From positions 62,001 through 126,000 of the forward strand of contig NZ_CP090003.1 of assembly GCF_021390195.1 (NCBI RefSeq): a stretch of 64,000 bases of DNA, given 5' to 3'. The translations under genes were made by a program, and so were the position numbers. The notes under the pieces are model-generated. The model was not told the origin of the DNA and searched no databases. It saw only the letters and a program-made list of their open reading frames with translations. Positions 11,101 through 20,191 of the stretch are shown here, one piece after another. The first letter of the stretch is position 1. Every line of letters starts with the position of its first letter. Source of the DNA: Flagellimonas sp. CMM7 (GTDB lineage Bacteria; Bacteroidota; Bacteroidia; Flavobacteriales; Flavobacteriaceae).

Positions 11101-11673
11101 AACTTCTTTTGATCTAAAACCTATGTAGGATACCGTTAAAGTGGTACCTCCTTCTGGTACGGAAAGCTCAAATTTTCCATCAAAATCGGTAATGGTTCCA
11201 ACGTTAGTGCCTTTTACAGCAATTGTGGCACCCAGTAAGGGAACACCATTGTCATCCAAAACAGTACCGGATATTGTTGCTTGTTGCTTTTCAATGGTTT
11301 TGTTTGGAGTTTTTTCTTTTTTGATTAAATCCTTTTTAGGTTTAATTACAATCTGTTTTGCTACAATTTGATGATTCAAATCCATCTCAGAAAACAGTTC
11401 TTGTAAAAATTCATCAATACAAGTGTTTGTCACATTTATGGAAACTCTTTTATCAATATTGATTTCAGAAGCCTCATAGAAGAAATTATAGCCATTGGTT
11501 TGGGCTATTTTTTCGAAGACTTTTTTTAATTCAATATTTTCAAAATTTGCAGTAACCATATCATTTTGTTCACATGTAGCTGCTTCTACATGAGCAAAAC
11601 AAAGCATGGCTATACAAAGGAAACATGCCTTGATCAGCCAGTTGGTTTTGGGAGTTATTAAATAATTTTTCAT
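8164..11673 (-). CDS. susC: SusC/RagA TonB-linked outer-membrane transporter with STN signalling domain
   Basis: 1169 residues. Order: signal peptide; secretin/TonB short N-terminal (STN) domain, about residues 40-110 (ELKKVFEKIAQTNGYNF); carboxypeptidase-regulatory-like domain, about 130-215 (GTVLDDNGVPLLGATI); plug, about 225-350 (VVVGYGTLAKKRVTGSV, GSRGGNGVLLITTKKG); then the beta-barrel ending in SITMGVNLTF with a terminal aromatic residue. The STN domain marks it as a transducing receptor that signals substrate binding to the FecR anti-sigma factor encoded just upstream. It forms the import pair with SusD. Confidence 0.96.
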   Translation of the reverse strand: MKNYLITPKTNWLIKACFLCIAMLCFAHVEAATCEQNDMVTANFENIELKKVFEKIAQTNGYNFFYEASEINIDKRVSINVTNTCIDEFLQELFSEMDLNHQIVAKQIVIKPKKDLIKKEKTPNKTIEKQQATISGTVLDDNGVPLLGATIAVKGTNVGTITDFDGKFELSVPEGGTTLTVSYIGFRSKEVEIGSNTTFTINLEPDAAQLDEVIVVGYGTLAKKRVTGSVISINAESIVEVPTLSPEAAIIGQVAGVQVQEVSGEPGAAPNIRVRGAGSISAGNDPLFVIDGIPISRNLTTSTIGGVSRRRAAFQPPPVNPLATLNPNDIESIQVLKDASAAAIYGSRGGNGVLLITTKKGSSTDKGRFSFDSWFRVENVANKIDLMNAQELIDFTTDARNNNYLSSVDGASINDPIGDGDRGDTNFELPESFINWDGTDTDWQDVIFQTGITQSYNFSYASPVQNKTSFFASASYFSQEGILDKSEFDRYNMMLNLNSQLTDKLNLDLRVAPTITENQRVPASAPYFARPPGIVYSAIVHSPTVAPYNTDGTVNQLNNQSYLGGGTTTASNPLAILDAIDDEIFQFQTRASLALSYDILPELTFRTFGGTYINLFNQDFYRGNTLLYRNASEGESYAQATSSTETNWVWENTLNWEKEFGDHFFNAVLGYTAQRDNITIKEVLADNFPDDLVTTISGGQVFAGNSIQEQWTLASALFRMNYSYKDKYLFTGTIRSDKSSRFGSNNQTGYFPSFSAGWRLNEEDIFNSIEAISELKLRFSWGETGNFEIPNYGAIGLLSPDNYNLGGNEINGLVQSTIPNPELTWEKSQQTNIGLELGLFDNRVFLLADYYNTKTSDLLLNVSISGVSGFQTTLQNLGEVENSGFEIALRTKNFVGDFTWDTDFNLSTNKNEVISLNENNEPIFSAGSAGVRHVTRVGDPIGSYFGYVVDGIYQTQAEIDAAPVDTQAPDAAPGDFRFKDVNGDGEITPDDRTVTGSYFPDFTWGINNRFTFKGLDFSFLIQGVEGNEILNLTSRHLKNGEANFNSYAVFNNRWRSASDPGNGSIPRADRQTGNHGNNNRPSSFQVEDGSFIRLRNVTLGYSLPTDKLFGNSINRLRFYVTGTNLFTITDYLGYNPEVSNISNNSLTPGEDYGAYPLTKSITMGVNLTF

Positions 11674-11735
11674 CTAAGTTAAATTTTAGTTAGCATTAAT
11701 TTTGAATGGTTCTTTTTTTATCCATAGGCCTCGGT

Positions 11736-12884
11736 TTAGTTTGGTTTATCAATTTTAAGAGTGTTTCCTTTCATTGCGTATGAAAAGTTGGTATGCGCTT
11801 GCATAGTCTTAAGTATTTCGTCAATATTTTCATTTTTAAATCTTCCACTATACCTCATTTCATCCAGTATTTCGTAGTTGTTCTTAATGTCAATATTGAA
11901 TCTTCTTTCCAGTTTCTTGATGATGCTTAGCAGGTTTTCATTTTCAAATACCAGAATACCGTTCATCCAAGCAATATGATTTGTAACATCCACATTTTCA
12001 ATAATCAAATCGGTGTCAGCATTTTTTCCAACCGCTCTTTGGTTGGGGATCATAAGTTTTGATGCTGAAATACCTTCTGCTTCATAGTTTTGAAACACTT
12101 GAACCGAACCTTCTACAAGAATTACTTCTTTAAGAATCTCATCTTGGTAAGCGGAAACATTAAATTCGGTCCCCAGCACCTTGGTAGATAGGCCTTCTAC
12201 ATTCACTTGAAAGGGAACATCCGCCTTGGCTACCTTAAAATAGGCCTCACCAATAAGCGATACTTCTCTTAAATCAAATCCGTCAAAGTTTTTAGGGTAT
12301 GTCAACTTTGAGCCAGAATTTAAATGCACCAGTGAGCCATCTGCAAAATGGACTTTAAACGTTTTTCCATAGGGTACATTAATTGTATGATATTCAATAT
12401 TGTCCGATTCTCTTTCTTGTTTGTCATCGGATGAATATTCCAGCAGGCCATTTGTCTTAAGTGCTACGGTTTTATCCTTTAAAGTGAATTCAGAATAGTT
12501 TTCAAGAGAAAAGTATTTTGAAGACCCATTGTTAATTTCCAGTGAAATGGCATTCTCGTCCACTACTTGAAGACCTGATTGGTCTTTTGAAAAGTATATA
12601 AATGCCGCAGAGGCTAAAACCGCAATAAACAAAGTCGCGTACTTTAATATATTTAAGTGCGCCTTTTTTCTTTTTGACCTCGTAACTATGGACAACATGG
12701 AAAGATGCTTTTCAACATCCGACGAGTTAAAACTATACTTAAGCCAAATCTCTGTCTTTATAAAATCTTCAAAATAGAGTCTATTGTCAGGAGTCTTTAT
12801 CCATTCAATTAAAAAAGCTTTTTCCGCCTCTGAGGTTTCATCATCAAGAAATTTAGAAATGATGATATCTACTTTGTTATTCAT
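11736..12884 (-). CDS. FecR-type anti-sigma factor (DUF4974 C-terminus)
   Basis: 382 residues. A short cytoplasmic N-terminal part is followed by one membrane helix (LKYATLFIAVLASAAFIYFS, about residues 74-93). The periplasmic FecR domain follows (VHFADGSLVHLNSGSKLTYP, SLIGEAYFKVAKADVPF, TKVLGTEFNVSAY). The C-terminal STN-like DUF4974 module (ILVFENENLLSIIKKLERRF) should contact the SusC STN domain. It holds the sigma factor of the next gene inactive until the transporter binds substrate. Confidence 0.93.
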   Translation of the reverse strand: MNNKVDIIISKFLDDETSEAEKAFLIEWIKTPDNRLYFEDFIKTEIWLKYSFNSSDVEKHLSMLSIVTRSKRKKAHLNILKYATLFIAVLASAAFIYFSKDQSGLQVVDENAISLEINNGSSKYFSLENYSEFTLKDKTVALKTNGLLEYSSDDKQERESDNIEYHTINVPYGKTFKVHFADGSLVHLNSGSKLTYPKNFDGFDLREVSLIGEAYFKVAKADVPFQVNVEGLSTKVLGTEFNVSAYQDEILKEVILVEGSVQVFQNYEAEGISASKLMIPNQRAVGKNADTDLIIENVDVTNHIAWMNGILVFENENLLSIIKKLERRFNIDIKNNYEILDEMRYSGRFKNENIDEILKTMQAHTNFSYAMKGNTLKIDKPN

Positions 12885-13012
12885 TGGTTATTTAGCGTTT
12901 TCTTAATAGTAGACTTAAAAAAAGAGGCCTACCCTTACTTTTTATTCTATTTTTTTTAGAAAAACTTGAATAAATCGTAAAACAGCAATGAAATGAAAGA
13001 AAAGTATTATAA

Positions 13013-13555
13013 TCAGTTAAGTGTATTCTTCAGTCGAAGCATTGCCTTGGACATATGAACTTCTACCGTTTTTACAGAAATATTGAGTCTTTCAGCAATT
13101 TCCTTATATGCTAAACCCTCTTTTTTCGCCAATAGAAAAACGGTTTTACACTTTTTCGGAAGTTTATCAATTTCTTGATTTAAAAGAAACATTTTCCGTT
13201 CTGTATCTTCTGGGTCTTTCTCAATTATACCAGCTATTGCGGTATATTGTAATTCTTGTATAAGCGCAAGCTCCTTTACATTCTGCTTTTGTAAATCTTT
13301 GTAAAGGTTATATGCCATCCTAAACAGGTATCGTTTGATGTTATCCTTAATGATCAAGTTTTTACGCTTGTCCCAAAACTTGACAAAGGTTTGCTGTACA
13401 ATCTCTTGAGCCAGTACTTGATTGCCACATATTACAGAAATGTAGCTATTCAATTCATTAAAGTAACAGTTAAAAACATGGGTAAAAGCCGGCATAACAC
13501 CCTCCCTTAGATCTCCTAACAGAATTTCTTTGTTGCAATACTTATCTTTTTCCAT
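13013..13555 (-). CDS. ECF sigma-70 family factor (FecI/SusC-linked type)
   Basis: 180 residues with sigma region 2 (AQEIVQQTFVKFWDKR) and region 4 (LPKKCKTVFLLAKKEGLAYKEIAERL, then SVKTVEVHMSKAMLRL). It is the partner of the FecR-type protein encoded next and should drive transcription of susCD when released. It follows the NTF2-like gene by only 18 bp. The regulatory genes may therefore be transcribed together with the amine/amino-acid genes upstream, an uncommon arrangement. Confidence 0.93.
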   Translation of the reverse strand: MEKDKYCNKEILLGDLREGVMPAFTHVFNCYFNELNSYISVICGNQVLAQEIVQQTFVKFWDKRKNLIIKDNIKRYLFRMAYNLYKDLQKQNVKELALIQELQYTAIAGIIEKDPEDTERKMFLLNQEIDKLPKKCKTVFLLAKKEGLAYKEIAERLNISVKTVEVHMSKAMLRLKNTLN

Positions 13556-13573
13556 ATCCCCGTTTTTAATCTG

Positions 13574-13945
13574 TTATAACACTGAAATATTTTCAGCAAC
13601 CAGCAATTCTCTTCTCACAAAAGATGCTCGTTTTACCTTGTTATTTTGTAATTCAAAAATTGCAATGGCATGTATGGTTTTACCTTCGTCAAAGCCTTCA
13701 ATAAATTGAGATTCAACAACGACATTATCATTAACAATTCTGTTCAACGTAGTCACAAAAAGGTCTTTGTTTTCACTAAACCTTTTTCCATATACTTTTC
13801 TGGCATCTACAATACCAGAGCACAGACAATGCTGTGATTCAAACAGGTATGATTTAAATTCTGGATGCATAAAGGATACAAACTTTTCCAGATTTTTTTC
13901 ATTGTAGGCTGCCATGAATTTGTGTATTACTTTACTTGCTTTCAT
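13574..13945 (-). CDS. NTF2-like/SnoaL-like small protein
   Basis: 123 residues with the cone-fold signature of the nuclear-transport-factor-2-like superfamily: an N-terminal helix (IHKFMAAYNEKNLEKFVSFMHPEF), then alternating strands ending in IAIFELQNNKVKRASFVRREL. Such proteins are small enzymes or ligand binders, so the exact role is open. It is packed between the FAD oxidoreductase (5 bp) and the sigma factor (18 bp), so it belongs to the same transcript. Confidence 0.7.
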   Translation of the reverse strand: MKASKVIHKFMAAYNEKNLEKFVSFMHPEFKSYLFESQHCLCSGIVDARKVYGKRFSENKDLFVTTLNRIVNDNVVVESQFIEGFDEGKTIHAIAIFELQNNKVKRASFVRRELLVAENISVL

Positions 13946-13950
13946 GTATC

Positions 13951-15150
13951 CTAAAGTTTCCTGTTAATAACATACCTAGCTTCTTCCACCTGCGATGTAT
14001 CTGTGGATAAGTGCCTCCATCTATATCGTTCTGAAAACATATGGGACTTTCCTTCAACTACGTCCGCGGCCATCGCTCCTAAAAGGGGTGCCATTTTAAG
14101 TCCATGACCGCTTCCGCCTGTACTTACAGACAATCCCTTTATTTCGGGGTGGTTATCGATCCAAAAATGCCCATCTAAAGTGTCTATATAGAGGCATTTC
14201 CTTGTAAATACCAATGGAGCCTCTGTCAGTTCTGGAAATGTCATTTTAACAAAAGTCCGCATGTCTGCAACTTCGACATCCGTGATTTGTCTATCGTCAT
14301 TTTCTGGATGAACTGGAGTACCGTTGGAATGTTTGGCAATCTTCACAATGCCCTGTTTCTGCAAAAATGGAAAGCCATACCAGCCAGAATTTGAAATGTC
14401 CGCTGTGAATACTGAGAAACTTGGAGGTATAAAATTGGTCGGATTTTTAGGTTTAAGCCAAAATACCGGATGCCCTGTGGATTTCATATAGGGTTGTAAT
14501 TCTGGCAATAAAATTGGAGTATGTGCTCCTGCAGCAACTAGTGCATGACCACATTGGAAGGTTTCCCCTTCTTTTGTTTTTACAGCGGTTAGCCTACCAT
14601 TGTTTACTTCAAAACTAGCAGCAGTTTGCCCTTCATGTATTACAACACCTAATGATCGGGCATAGTCTGCTAATTTTTGAACAGTTAATGCTGAATCGGC
14701 ATAACCAGCTTTGCTATTGAAGTTTGCATCTACGTACTCAGCCGTATTCACAGCTGGAAAACGCTCCTTTATCCCTTTTGCATCTAATCGATCGGGTGAA
14801 TAACCGGCCTCTAATAAGTTTTGATAACTATGTTTTTCAAAAGTGTGCTTTTCACTTTCAATTTTATCTTTGCAAAGCATTAAGAAGCCGACCTCATGAT
14901 AGAGCTTTTCATTAAAAAAATCGTTCCAAGAATGCCACCTTCCTATGGCCGTTTCTACCATTTTAAAATATTCTTTGTCTGAGCCATACTCCATTCTGAC
15001 CGCTTTTGTAACATCCGTTGATGCCGCCATATGGTGGGGAATGGTATCAGGATTGATCAGGCCAACACTGTATTTTCTCTGAGCTAGCTCTACCGCTGCG
15101 GTAATACCATAAATCCCTCCTCCAATAACTAGAATATCATATTTTTTCAT
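13951..15150 (-). CDS. FAD-dependent oxidoreductase, sarcosine-oxidase/DAO family
   Basis: 399 residues. The N-terminal Rossmann motif VIGGGIYGITAAVELA binds FAD. The C-terminal block CLYIDTLDGHFWIDNHPEIK followed by STGGSGHGLKMAP matches the arrangement in monomeric sarcosine oxidase and N-methyltryptophan oxidase (SolA). Expected reaction: oxidation of the C-N bond of an N-methylated or D-amino acid-like substrate. The gene overlaps the end of the M20 gene by 14 bp, implying translational coupling. The actual substrate is not deducible. Confidence 0.85.
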   Translation of the reverse strand: MKKYDILVIGGGIYGITAAVELAQRKYSVGLINPDTIPHHMAASTDVTKAVRMEYGSDKEYFKMVETAIGRWHSWNDFFNEKLYHEVGFLMLCKDKIESEKHTFEKHSYQNLLEAGYSPDRLDAKGIKERFPAVNTAEYVDANFNSKAGYADSALTVQKLADYARSLGVVIHEGQTAASFEVNNGRLTAVKTKEGETFQCGHALVAAGAHTPILLPELQPYMKSTGHPVFWLKPKNPTNFIPPSFSVFTADISNSGWYGFPFLQKQGIVKIAKHSNGTPVHPENDDRQITDVEVADMRTFVKMTFPELTEAPLVFTRKCLYIDTLDGHFWIDNHPEIKGLSVSTGGSGHGLKMAPLLGAMAADVVEGKSHMFSERYRWRHLSTDTSQVEEARYVINRKL

Positions 15151-16351
15151 AATCCCTATTTGCTTCTTTACTTGTTTCGGCCCAATCTGACAATCGCTCC
15201 AAAAAAGAAAGACATTTCTTTAATTCGCTTATCTCAATAAATTCATCTGCTCTATGTCCTTGATCCATGCTTCCGGGTCCACATACCACTGTCTCAAAAC
15301 CTGCATTTGAAAAAAAGCCAGCTTCGGAGGCAAATGATACCGTCTTAGCAGATTTGTTTCCATTAAAAGAATTTACCATTTCTACTATCTCTGAATTTTC
15401 TGAAGTATTTAGACTCGGTACAATTGAAAATTGTTTGCTTGTTTTTATTTTGAAATCGGAGCAAGATTCCTGCTTTTGAATGGTTCGTTTTTCACAGAAA
15501 GTTTCAAAAGATTCCAGAATTTCTTGAATGGAATCTGACGGAATATTTCTAACGTCCCAGGCAAAATCGCATTGGTCTGCAATTATGTTGACGGCAGACC
15601 CTCCTTTAATGACTCCCACATGAATAGTTGTATACGGAGGGTCAAATCGGTTATCAAAATGTTTTTGTTCAATAAAGTCATCCATTTTTCTGAGCAACCA
15701 CTGAATTAAATAAGTCGCTTCTTCAATGGCACTTATGCTTTTTCTTACCTCGGAGCTATGCGCTGCTGAGCTATAAACTGTTGTTTTAAAAAATGCAGCT
15801 CCTTTTTCCCCATTTACCGTTTGCATTAATGAAGGCTCCCCAATAACGGCAAAGCCGGGCCGCTCTTTATATGTTGATTTAATTGATGAAACCAGTTGTT
15901 CACTGGCCAAACAGCCAACCTCTTCATCATAGGAGAAGGCCAAATAGATAGGTTTCTTTAGTTTTGCTTTTTGCCAATGTGGAAGCATAGCAAGGCAGCA
16001 GGCCAAAAAACCTTTCATATCCGAAGTACCTCTTGCGTAAAGCTTATCATCCTCTTGTGTTAACCTAAAATCTGGTTTAGACCACAGCTGCCCTTTGGTG
16101 GGCACAACATCCATATGTCCAGATAAAATGATACCGCCATCTTCTTCTGGTCCAATACGACAATGGATACTTACCTTATCTTCTGATGCATTAAATACTT
16201 GATGGTAGTCAATGTTATTACTTTGCAACCAGTTTGAGATGTACTCGGCTATAGATAAATTACTCTGACCACCCAAAACAGAAAACGCAACCAAATCGCC
16301 AAGAATTGAAATGGCACTGTCAAGTGTATTTTGAGTGTTCTTTTCCATCAT
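15137..16351 (-). CDS. M20 family metallo-deacylase (acetylornithine deacetylase-like)
   Basis: 404 residues. Metal-binding and catalytic motifs of the M20/ArgE family are in order: SGHMDVVP, RGTSDMKGF, SYDEEVGC and, near the end, GPGSMDQGHRADEF. These enzymes hydrolyse N-acyl amino acids. Together with the transporter encoded 5 bp upstream and the downstream FAD enzyme it suggests uptake, deacylation and oxidation of an N-acylated amino acid or amine. Cytoplasmic, with no signal peptide. Confidence 0.88.
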   Translation of the reverse strand: MMEKNTQNTLDSAISILGDLVAFSVLGGQSNLSIAEYISNWLQSNNIDYHQVFNASEDKVSIHCRIGPEEDGGIILSGHMDVVPTKGQLWSKPDFRLTQEDDKLYARGTSDMKGFLACCLAMLPHWQKAKLKKPIYLAFSYDEEVGCLASEQLVSSIKSTYKERPGFAVIGEPSLMQTVNGEKGAAFFKTTVYSSAAHSSEVRKSISAIEEATYLIQWLLRKMDDFIEQKHFDNRFDPPYTTIHVGVIKGGSAVNIIADQCDFAWDVRNIPSDSIQEILESFETFCEKRTIQKQESCSDFKIKTSKQFSIVPSLNTSENSEIVEMVNSFNGNKSAKTVSFASEAGFFSNAGFETVVCGPGSMDQGHRADEFIEISELKKCLSFLERLSDWAETSKEANRDYEKI

Positions 16352-16356
16352 CTTAT

Positions 16357-17691
16357 TTAGGTGTTTAATAGGCCATTAAGTAAAATTATGATGAGCGATA
16401 ATGGCAATATCCATAGTAAAACTACCTTCCAAAAACTATGTAGTTTTAGGGTTTTTGTTCCTTCCAATAGATGACCTCTTAGCTTTTTGTACCCAATTAT
16501 ATGTCCCGCAAAAAGGACCGTTAGCAATCCTCCCAAAGGCAATAGTATGGTACTGGTTGTATAGTCCAATATCTCAAAGACCGTTTTTCCGAATATTAGT
16601 AAAGGATCATCAGTATAAGAAAAGACCGCTGCAATAGAAACTAATAGGATACTACCAATTACAGATAACAAGGCCGCATTGTTTGATAATTTATACCTGT
16701 CCTTAAAACTATCTTTTAAACCTTGTACCGCTGAGATAAGGGAGCTAAATCCTGCTAAAAACAACAGTAGAAAAAACACAGCTCCAACCGCCCACCCATA
16801 TTCCAGTTTATGGAATACTGTAGCCATGGTTACAAAAATTAGATTAGGTCCTGAATCTGGGCTAAGGTTGAAACTAAAAATAGCAGGGAACAACATCAGC
16901 CCTGAAAGAAATGCAAAAAAGGTATCTGCCAATACAATCCAGATTGTACTGCTTACAAGATTATCTTTGGTATTGGTATAACTACCAAAAACAAAGGTAA
17001 CCGCCATTCCTACTCCGACAGAGAAGAAAAGCTGCCCCATAGCACTCATAATTACTTTAAAATTTATTTTGGAGAAATCAGGTGACAGAAGCCAACGATA
17101 ACCCTCTAACGCCCCATCTAAGGTGGCAGCCCAAATGGACAATCCCAATATTAAAACCACCAAGCCAAACATCATGCCTTTGGCATAACGTTCTAAACCT
17201 GATTTTAGACCTTGTCTTATTACAAAAAAAACAGCAATCATAATCGCAAACGTTACGGCAATGACCACAGATAGGTTGGATGCAACTTGGTCAAAATGTC
17301 CAGAAATACTTGAAATTGGTAGTTTTGAGATTTCCCCAGATAAGCACTCCCAAAGGTATATGCCTATCCATGCCATGATCATGATATAGAAACCCATAAT
17401 TAATATACATGCTATGGCACCCAACCAACCTATACTGTTCCAAAAAGGCTTTTTTCCGAGTTTTCCAAAACCAAGCAGTACCGTAGTTTTGGACATACGT
17501 CCCAAAGCAATTTCAATAGTTAATATGGGAATGCCCACAAGAAGAATTAAAACAAGATAAACCAACAGAAAAGCCGCACCTCCACCTTCACCTGCAACAT
17601 AAGGAAACCTCCAAACATTGCCTAAACCAATTGCGAATGCAGAGGTGGTAATGATAAAGGAAAATTTACTGCTCCATCGATTGTTGGACAT
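16357..17691 (-). CDS. Sodium-dependent transporter, NSS/SNF family (LeuT fold)
   Basis: 444 residues, about 11-12 membrane helices. The NSS signature FAIGLGNVWRFPYVAGEGGG lies in helix 1, within the unwound substrate/Na+ site region. The family carries amino acids, taurine or related amines with Na+. It is the first gene of the long minus-strand locus and is divergent from the RpiR regulator across 234 bp. Confidence 0.92.
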   Translation of the reverse strand: MSNNRWSSKFSFIITTSAFAIGLGNVWRFPYVAGEGGGAAFLLVYLVLILLVGIPILTIEIALGRMSKTTVLLGFGKLGKKPFWNSIGWLGAIACILIMGFYIMIMAWIGIYLWECLSGEISKLPISSISGHFDQVASNLSVVIAVTFAIMIAVFFVIRQGLKSGLERYAKGMMFGLVVLILGLSIWAATLDGALEGYRWLLSPDFSKINFKVIMSAMGQLFFSVGVGMAVTFVFGSYTNTKDNLVSSTIWIVLADTFFAFLSGLMLFPAIFSFNLSPDSGPNLIFVTMATVFHKLEYGWAVGAVFFLLLFLAGFSSLISAVQGLKDSFKDRYKLSNNAALLSVIGSILLVSIAAVFSYTDDPLLIFGKTVFEILDYTTSTILLPLGGLLTVLFAGHIIGYKKLRGHLLEGTKTLKLHSFWKVVLLWILPLSLIIILLNGLLNT

Positions 17692-17826
17692 ACATTGATG
17701 ATTTTTAAAATTTTAACCCTTTTGATATAATCAAGTTAGTTTGAAAGGTTTTCAAAACTTTTAATCTTTAGAAAATATCTTGCGATAGGAATCAATACAA
17801 TGAATGTATGAAAAATAATTAAAATT

Positions 17827-17870
17827 GCAATATTAAAAATGTTATTTGTTAAAAAGCAATACTAATAATG
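17827..17870. promoter_or_regulatory. Direct repeat pair in the divergent RpiR/transporter region
   Basis: GCAATATTAAAAATG (17827) and GCAATACTAATAATG (17856) match at 13 of 15 positions and start 29 bp apart, roughly three helical turns. They lie in the 234-bp divergent intergenic region in front of the RpiR-type regulator, so they are candidate operator half-sites. The assignment is inference only. Confidence 0.35.
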
Positions 17871-17925
17871 CTTATTTTGTTGTTTTAAGCTACAGTTGTT
17901 TTAATTATTTCGTTTCTTGTGACTT

Positions 17926-18777
17926 ATGAAAACAATAAATGACATTGACTTATCAAAACTCTCTAAAAAGAGACGGTTAATAATTCAATATGCTTTGGAT
18001 TATCCTGATAAAGTAGTTTTAATGAGAATGGAGGAACTTGGAGACAAGTTAAACGTTAACCCAGCTACTGTTGTGAAAGCTTGCAAGGCCATTGGCCTTA
18101 ATGGTTTTTACGAGTTGAAAGAACTTTTAAAGAATGAGGTTCAACTTACTAGGGTGGATTCCATTTTCAATTCAATGATCAAAGAGGTTCGTGCCCACTC
18201 TAATCCACAAAAAGTGGCACAAGATGCCATACTTGGTGACATTATGATGCTTCAAAAAACCTATGATACCATTGATTTTGAAGTAATAGAGAAAATTGCA
18301 AATGCAATTATCAATTCAAAACAGACCTATATTATTGGATTGGGACATATAGGATTAGTCGCCAATTATATGGAACGAATTTGCAGGTCTGCCGTACCTC
18401 AAATACATGCTAGTACAGAATACCATGGAGAACTTTTCTTGAACATGGCCCATTTTTCAGAAGAAGATGTTGTGATTGGTATATGCTTGGACAAATGCCA
18501 AAACCAAACTATCAATGCTCTAAGAATCGCTAAAACGGAAAAGAAAGCAACAACCGTATCCATTGTAGATAGCGACCTTTCTCCCTTAATCGAATGTAGT
18601 GATCACCATATCTCAATTAACAGTTCCAATAGTTTTTACTTTGGCAGCATGGTTGGAGCTTTTTGTATTGTAAATGCTATTTTTTATAGTATTGCCAATA
18701 TCCTAAAACCAGAAACGGTTTCACACTTCAAATTTTTTAGAACCATGTCCGAAAAGGAAAATGTTTATAAAATCTAG
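17926..18777 (+). CDS. RpiR/MurR-family transcriptional regulator (HTH + SIS)
   Basis: 283 residues. The N-terminal HTH_6 domain (about 1-77, with LGDKLNVNPATVVKACKAIG) binds DNA. The C-terminal SIS sugar-isomerase-like domain (about 105-265, QTYIIGLGHIGLVANYMERI) senses a phosphosugar or related ligand. RpiR proteins commonly regulate amino-sugar or carbohydrate operons. Divergent from the NSS transporter gene, it probably controls the head of the locus. Confidence 0.9.
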   Translation: MKTINDIDLSKLSKKRRLIIQYALDYPDKVVLMRMEELGDKLNVNPATVVKACKAIGLNGFYELKELLKNEVQLTRVDSIFNSMIKEVRAHSNPQKVAQDAILGDIMMLQKTYDTIDFEVIEKIANAIINSKQTYIIGLGHIGLVANYMERICRSAVPQIHASTEYHGELFLNMAHFSEEDVVIGICLDKCQNQTINALRIAKTEKKATTVSIVDSDLSPLIECSDHHISINSSNSFYFGSMVGAFCIVNAIFYSIANILKPETVSHFKFFRTMSEKENVYKI

Positions 18778-18862
18778 CTACTCTGGACAGTAAGTCAATA
18801 CTTGCTCATGATTGCCCACAAAACCTTCAAAAGAAACTATCAAATTTAACTTACTCCATTAT

Positions 18863-19918
18863 CTACTCAACCGTCTCCAAACTGTTCTGTATTTGGGCTT
18901 TTTTGTCCTCTGGACTATATTTAAGTGCAAGTTCAAAAGCCTTTCTGGCCTCTTTTTTTCTTTCAAGTAATTTAAGCGCATTTCCTCTGTTGAAATGTGC
19001 CCGCCAATATGTGGAATTTTTCTTTATGGACTGTCCAAATACATATTCCGCCTTATTGTAATTCTTTTCTTTTAAAAGTCTTCGGCCATAGCGCTCCAAA
19101 TACACATCACTTCCAACCTCAATAGCTCTTTCTATTGCTTTTTCAGCTGCAGCGTCATCTCCCAATTGTTTTAACAATTTAGCCTTAACATCCCAATTAG
19201 AAAAGTTCTCTTGAAACTGGATGGATTTATTGACCCATTCAAGTGCTTCCTGGGTGTTAATTTTATGTTCTGCACAATAATCTGCCGCCTGGCACCAACT
19301 GAACCATTCCCAATACGCATCTGAACGCAATTGCTTTCTAATATTATCCAATGCTAGTTCATTTATATTGAGCGTCATACTTAATTCAGCGCTTTTATCC
19401 GCCCAACTTAAAACAATGGAAGCCGTGCCTCGGTCACGTTTCCTAAAGTCAAAACTTAACCATTCTCTCATTTCAGAACCATTTTGAACCGGTACCGTTA
19501 CGCGCAATGCATCTTCATCTTCTTGATAAAAGTAGCTCCCCCAAGAAGTATAATTTTCTGAAAAAATAAAAGTCCATTGACTCTCTTCTGGAAGTAAGTG
19601 AAGCCCATAACTCCCAGCTGCCAATTTTTGTCCTTCAATTTCAATATCGTCCGTAACCGTGAAGATGGTATTTTCATTGGCTCCTGCTCGCCATACTTTA
19701 CCATACGGAACCATCTTTCCCCAAACCTCTCTACCTCTTGCACCTGGACTATGATAATTAATTGTGATATCTGTATAACCAATACGTTGCGTAATAATGG
19801 ACTGTTGACTTTTATCCGGCAGAGTAATGGGGTTATGAATATTAAAATGCTGAGCACCTACATCTACTATTAAAAAGGAAAAAACTAAGGCAGCTAAATA
19901 AAATTTAGAATTCTTCAT
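18863..19918 (-). CDS. DUF2911 domain protein with C-terminal TPR repeats
   Basis: 351 residues with a Sec signal peptide (MKNSKFYLAALVFSFLIVDVGAQ). The DUF2911 part is about residues 25-170, with its typical YHSPGARGREVWGKMVPYG and WRAGANENT motifs. About residues 255-350 form TPR-type helical repeats (AEKAIERAIEVG, WRAHFNRGNALKLLERKKEA). Periplasmic or exported and of unknown function. The family is widespread in Bacteroidota. Convergent with the RpiR gene. Confidence 0.85.
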   Translation of the reverse strand: MKNSKFYLAALVFSFLIVDVGAQHFNIHNPITLPDKSQQSIITQRIGYTDITINYHSPGARGREVWGKMVPYGKVWRAGANENTIFTVTDDIEIEGQKLAAGSYGLHLLPEESQWTFIFSENYTSWGSYFYQEDEDALRVTVPVQNGSEMREWLSFDFRKRDRGTASIVLSWADKSAELSMTLNINELALDNIRKQLRSDAYWEWFSWCQAADYCAEHKINTQEALEWVNKSIQFQENFSNWDVKAKLLKQLGDDAAAEKAIERAIEVGSDVYLERYGRRLLKEKNYNKAEYVFGQSIKKNSTYWRAHFNRGNALKLLERKKEARKAFELALKYSPEDKKAQIQNSLETVE

Positions 19919-20191
19919 TGCAGAATTTTTGGTTGATTTTGAATTGAATTAGTTGAAATCACTTCTCAAAACTAACAAAAAGCCACTTTGAATGATTATT
20001 TAATAAATCTTAATGTTCTAATTTGGTTTGAATGGTAACATTTTTCAAAATCTGGTCTCCTACAAAAAACTGATAAAAAGCAAACCAAATCGATGAAAAA
20101 CAGTCCTAATGTGAACTTTCCACTGTTTCATTGATTCGCAATTGGATATTCCTATATTGGGAAGTCGAAACAAAAATTCAAGCAATTAAAA

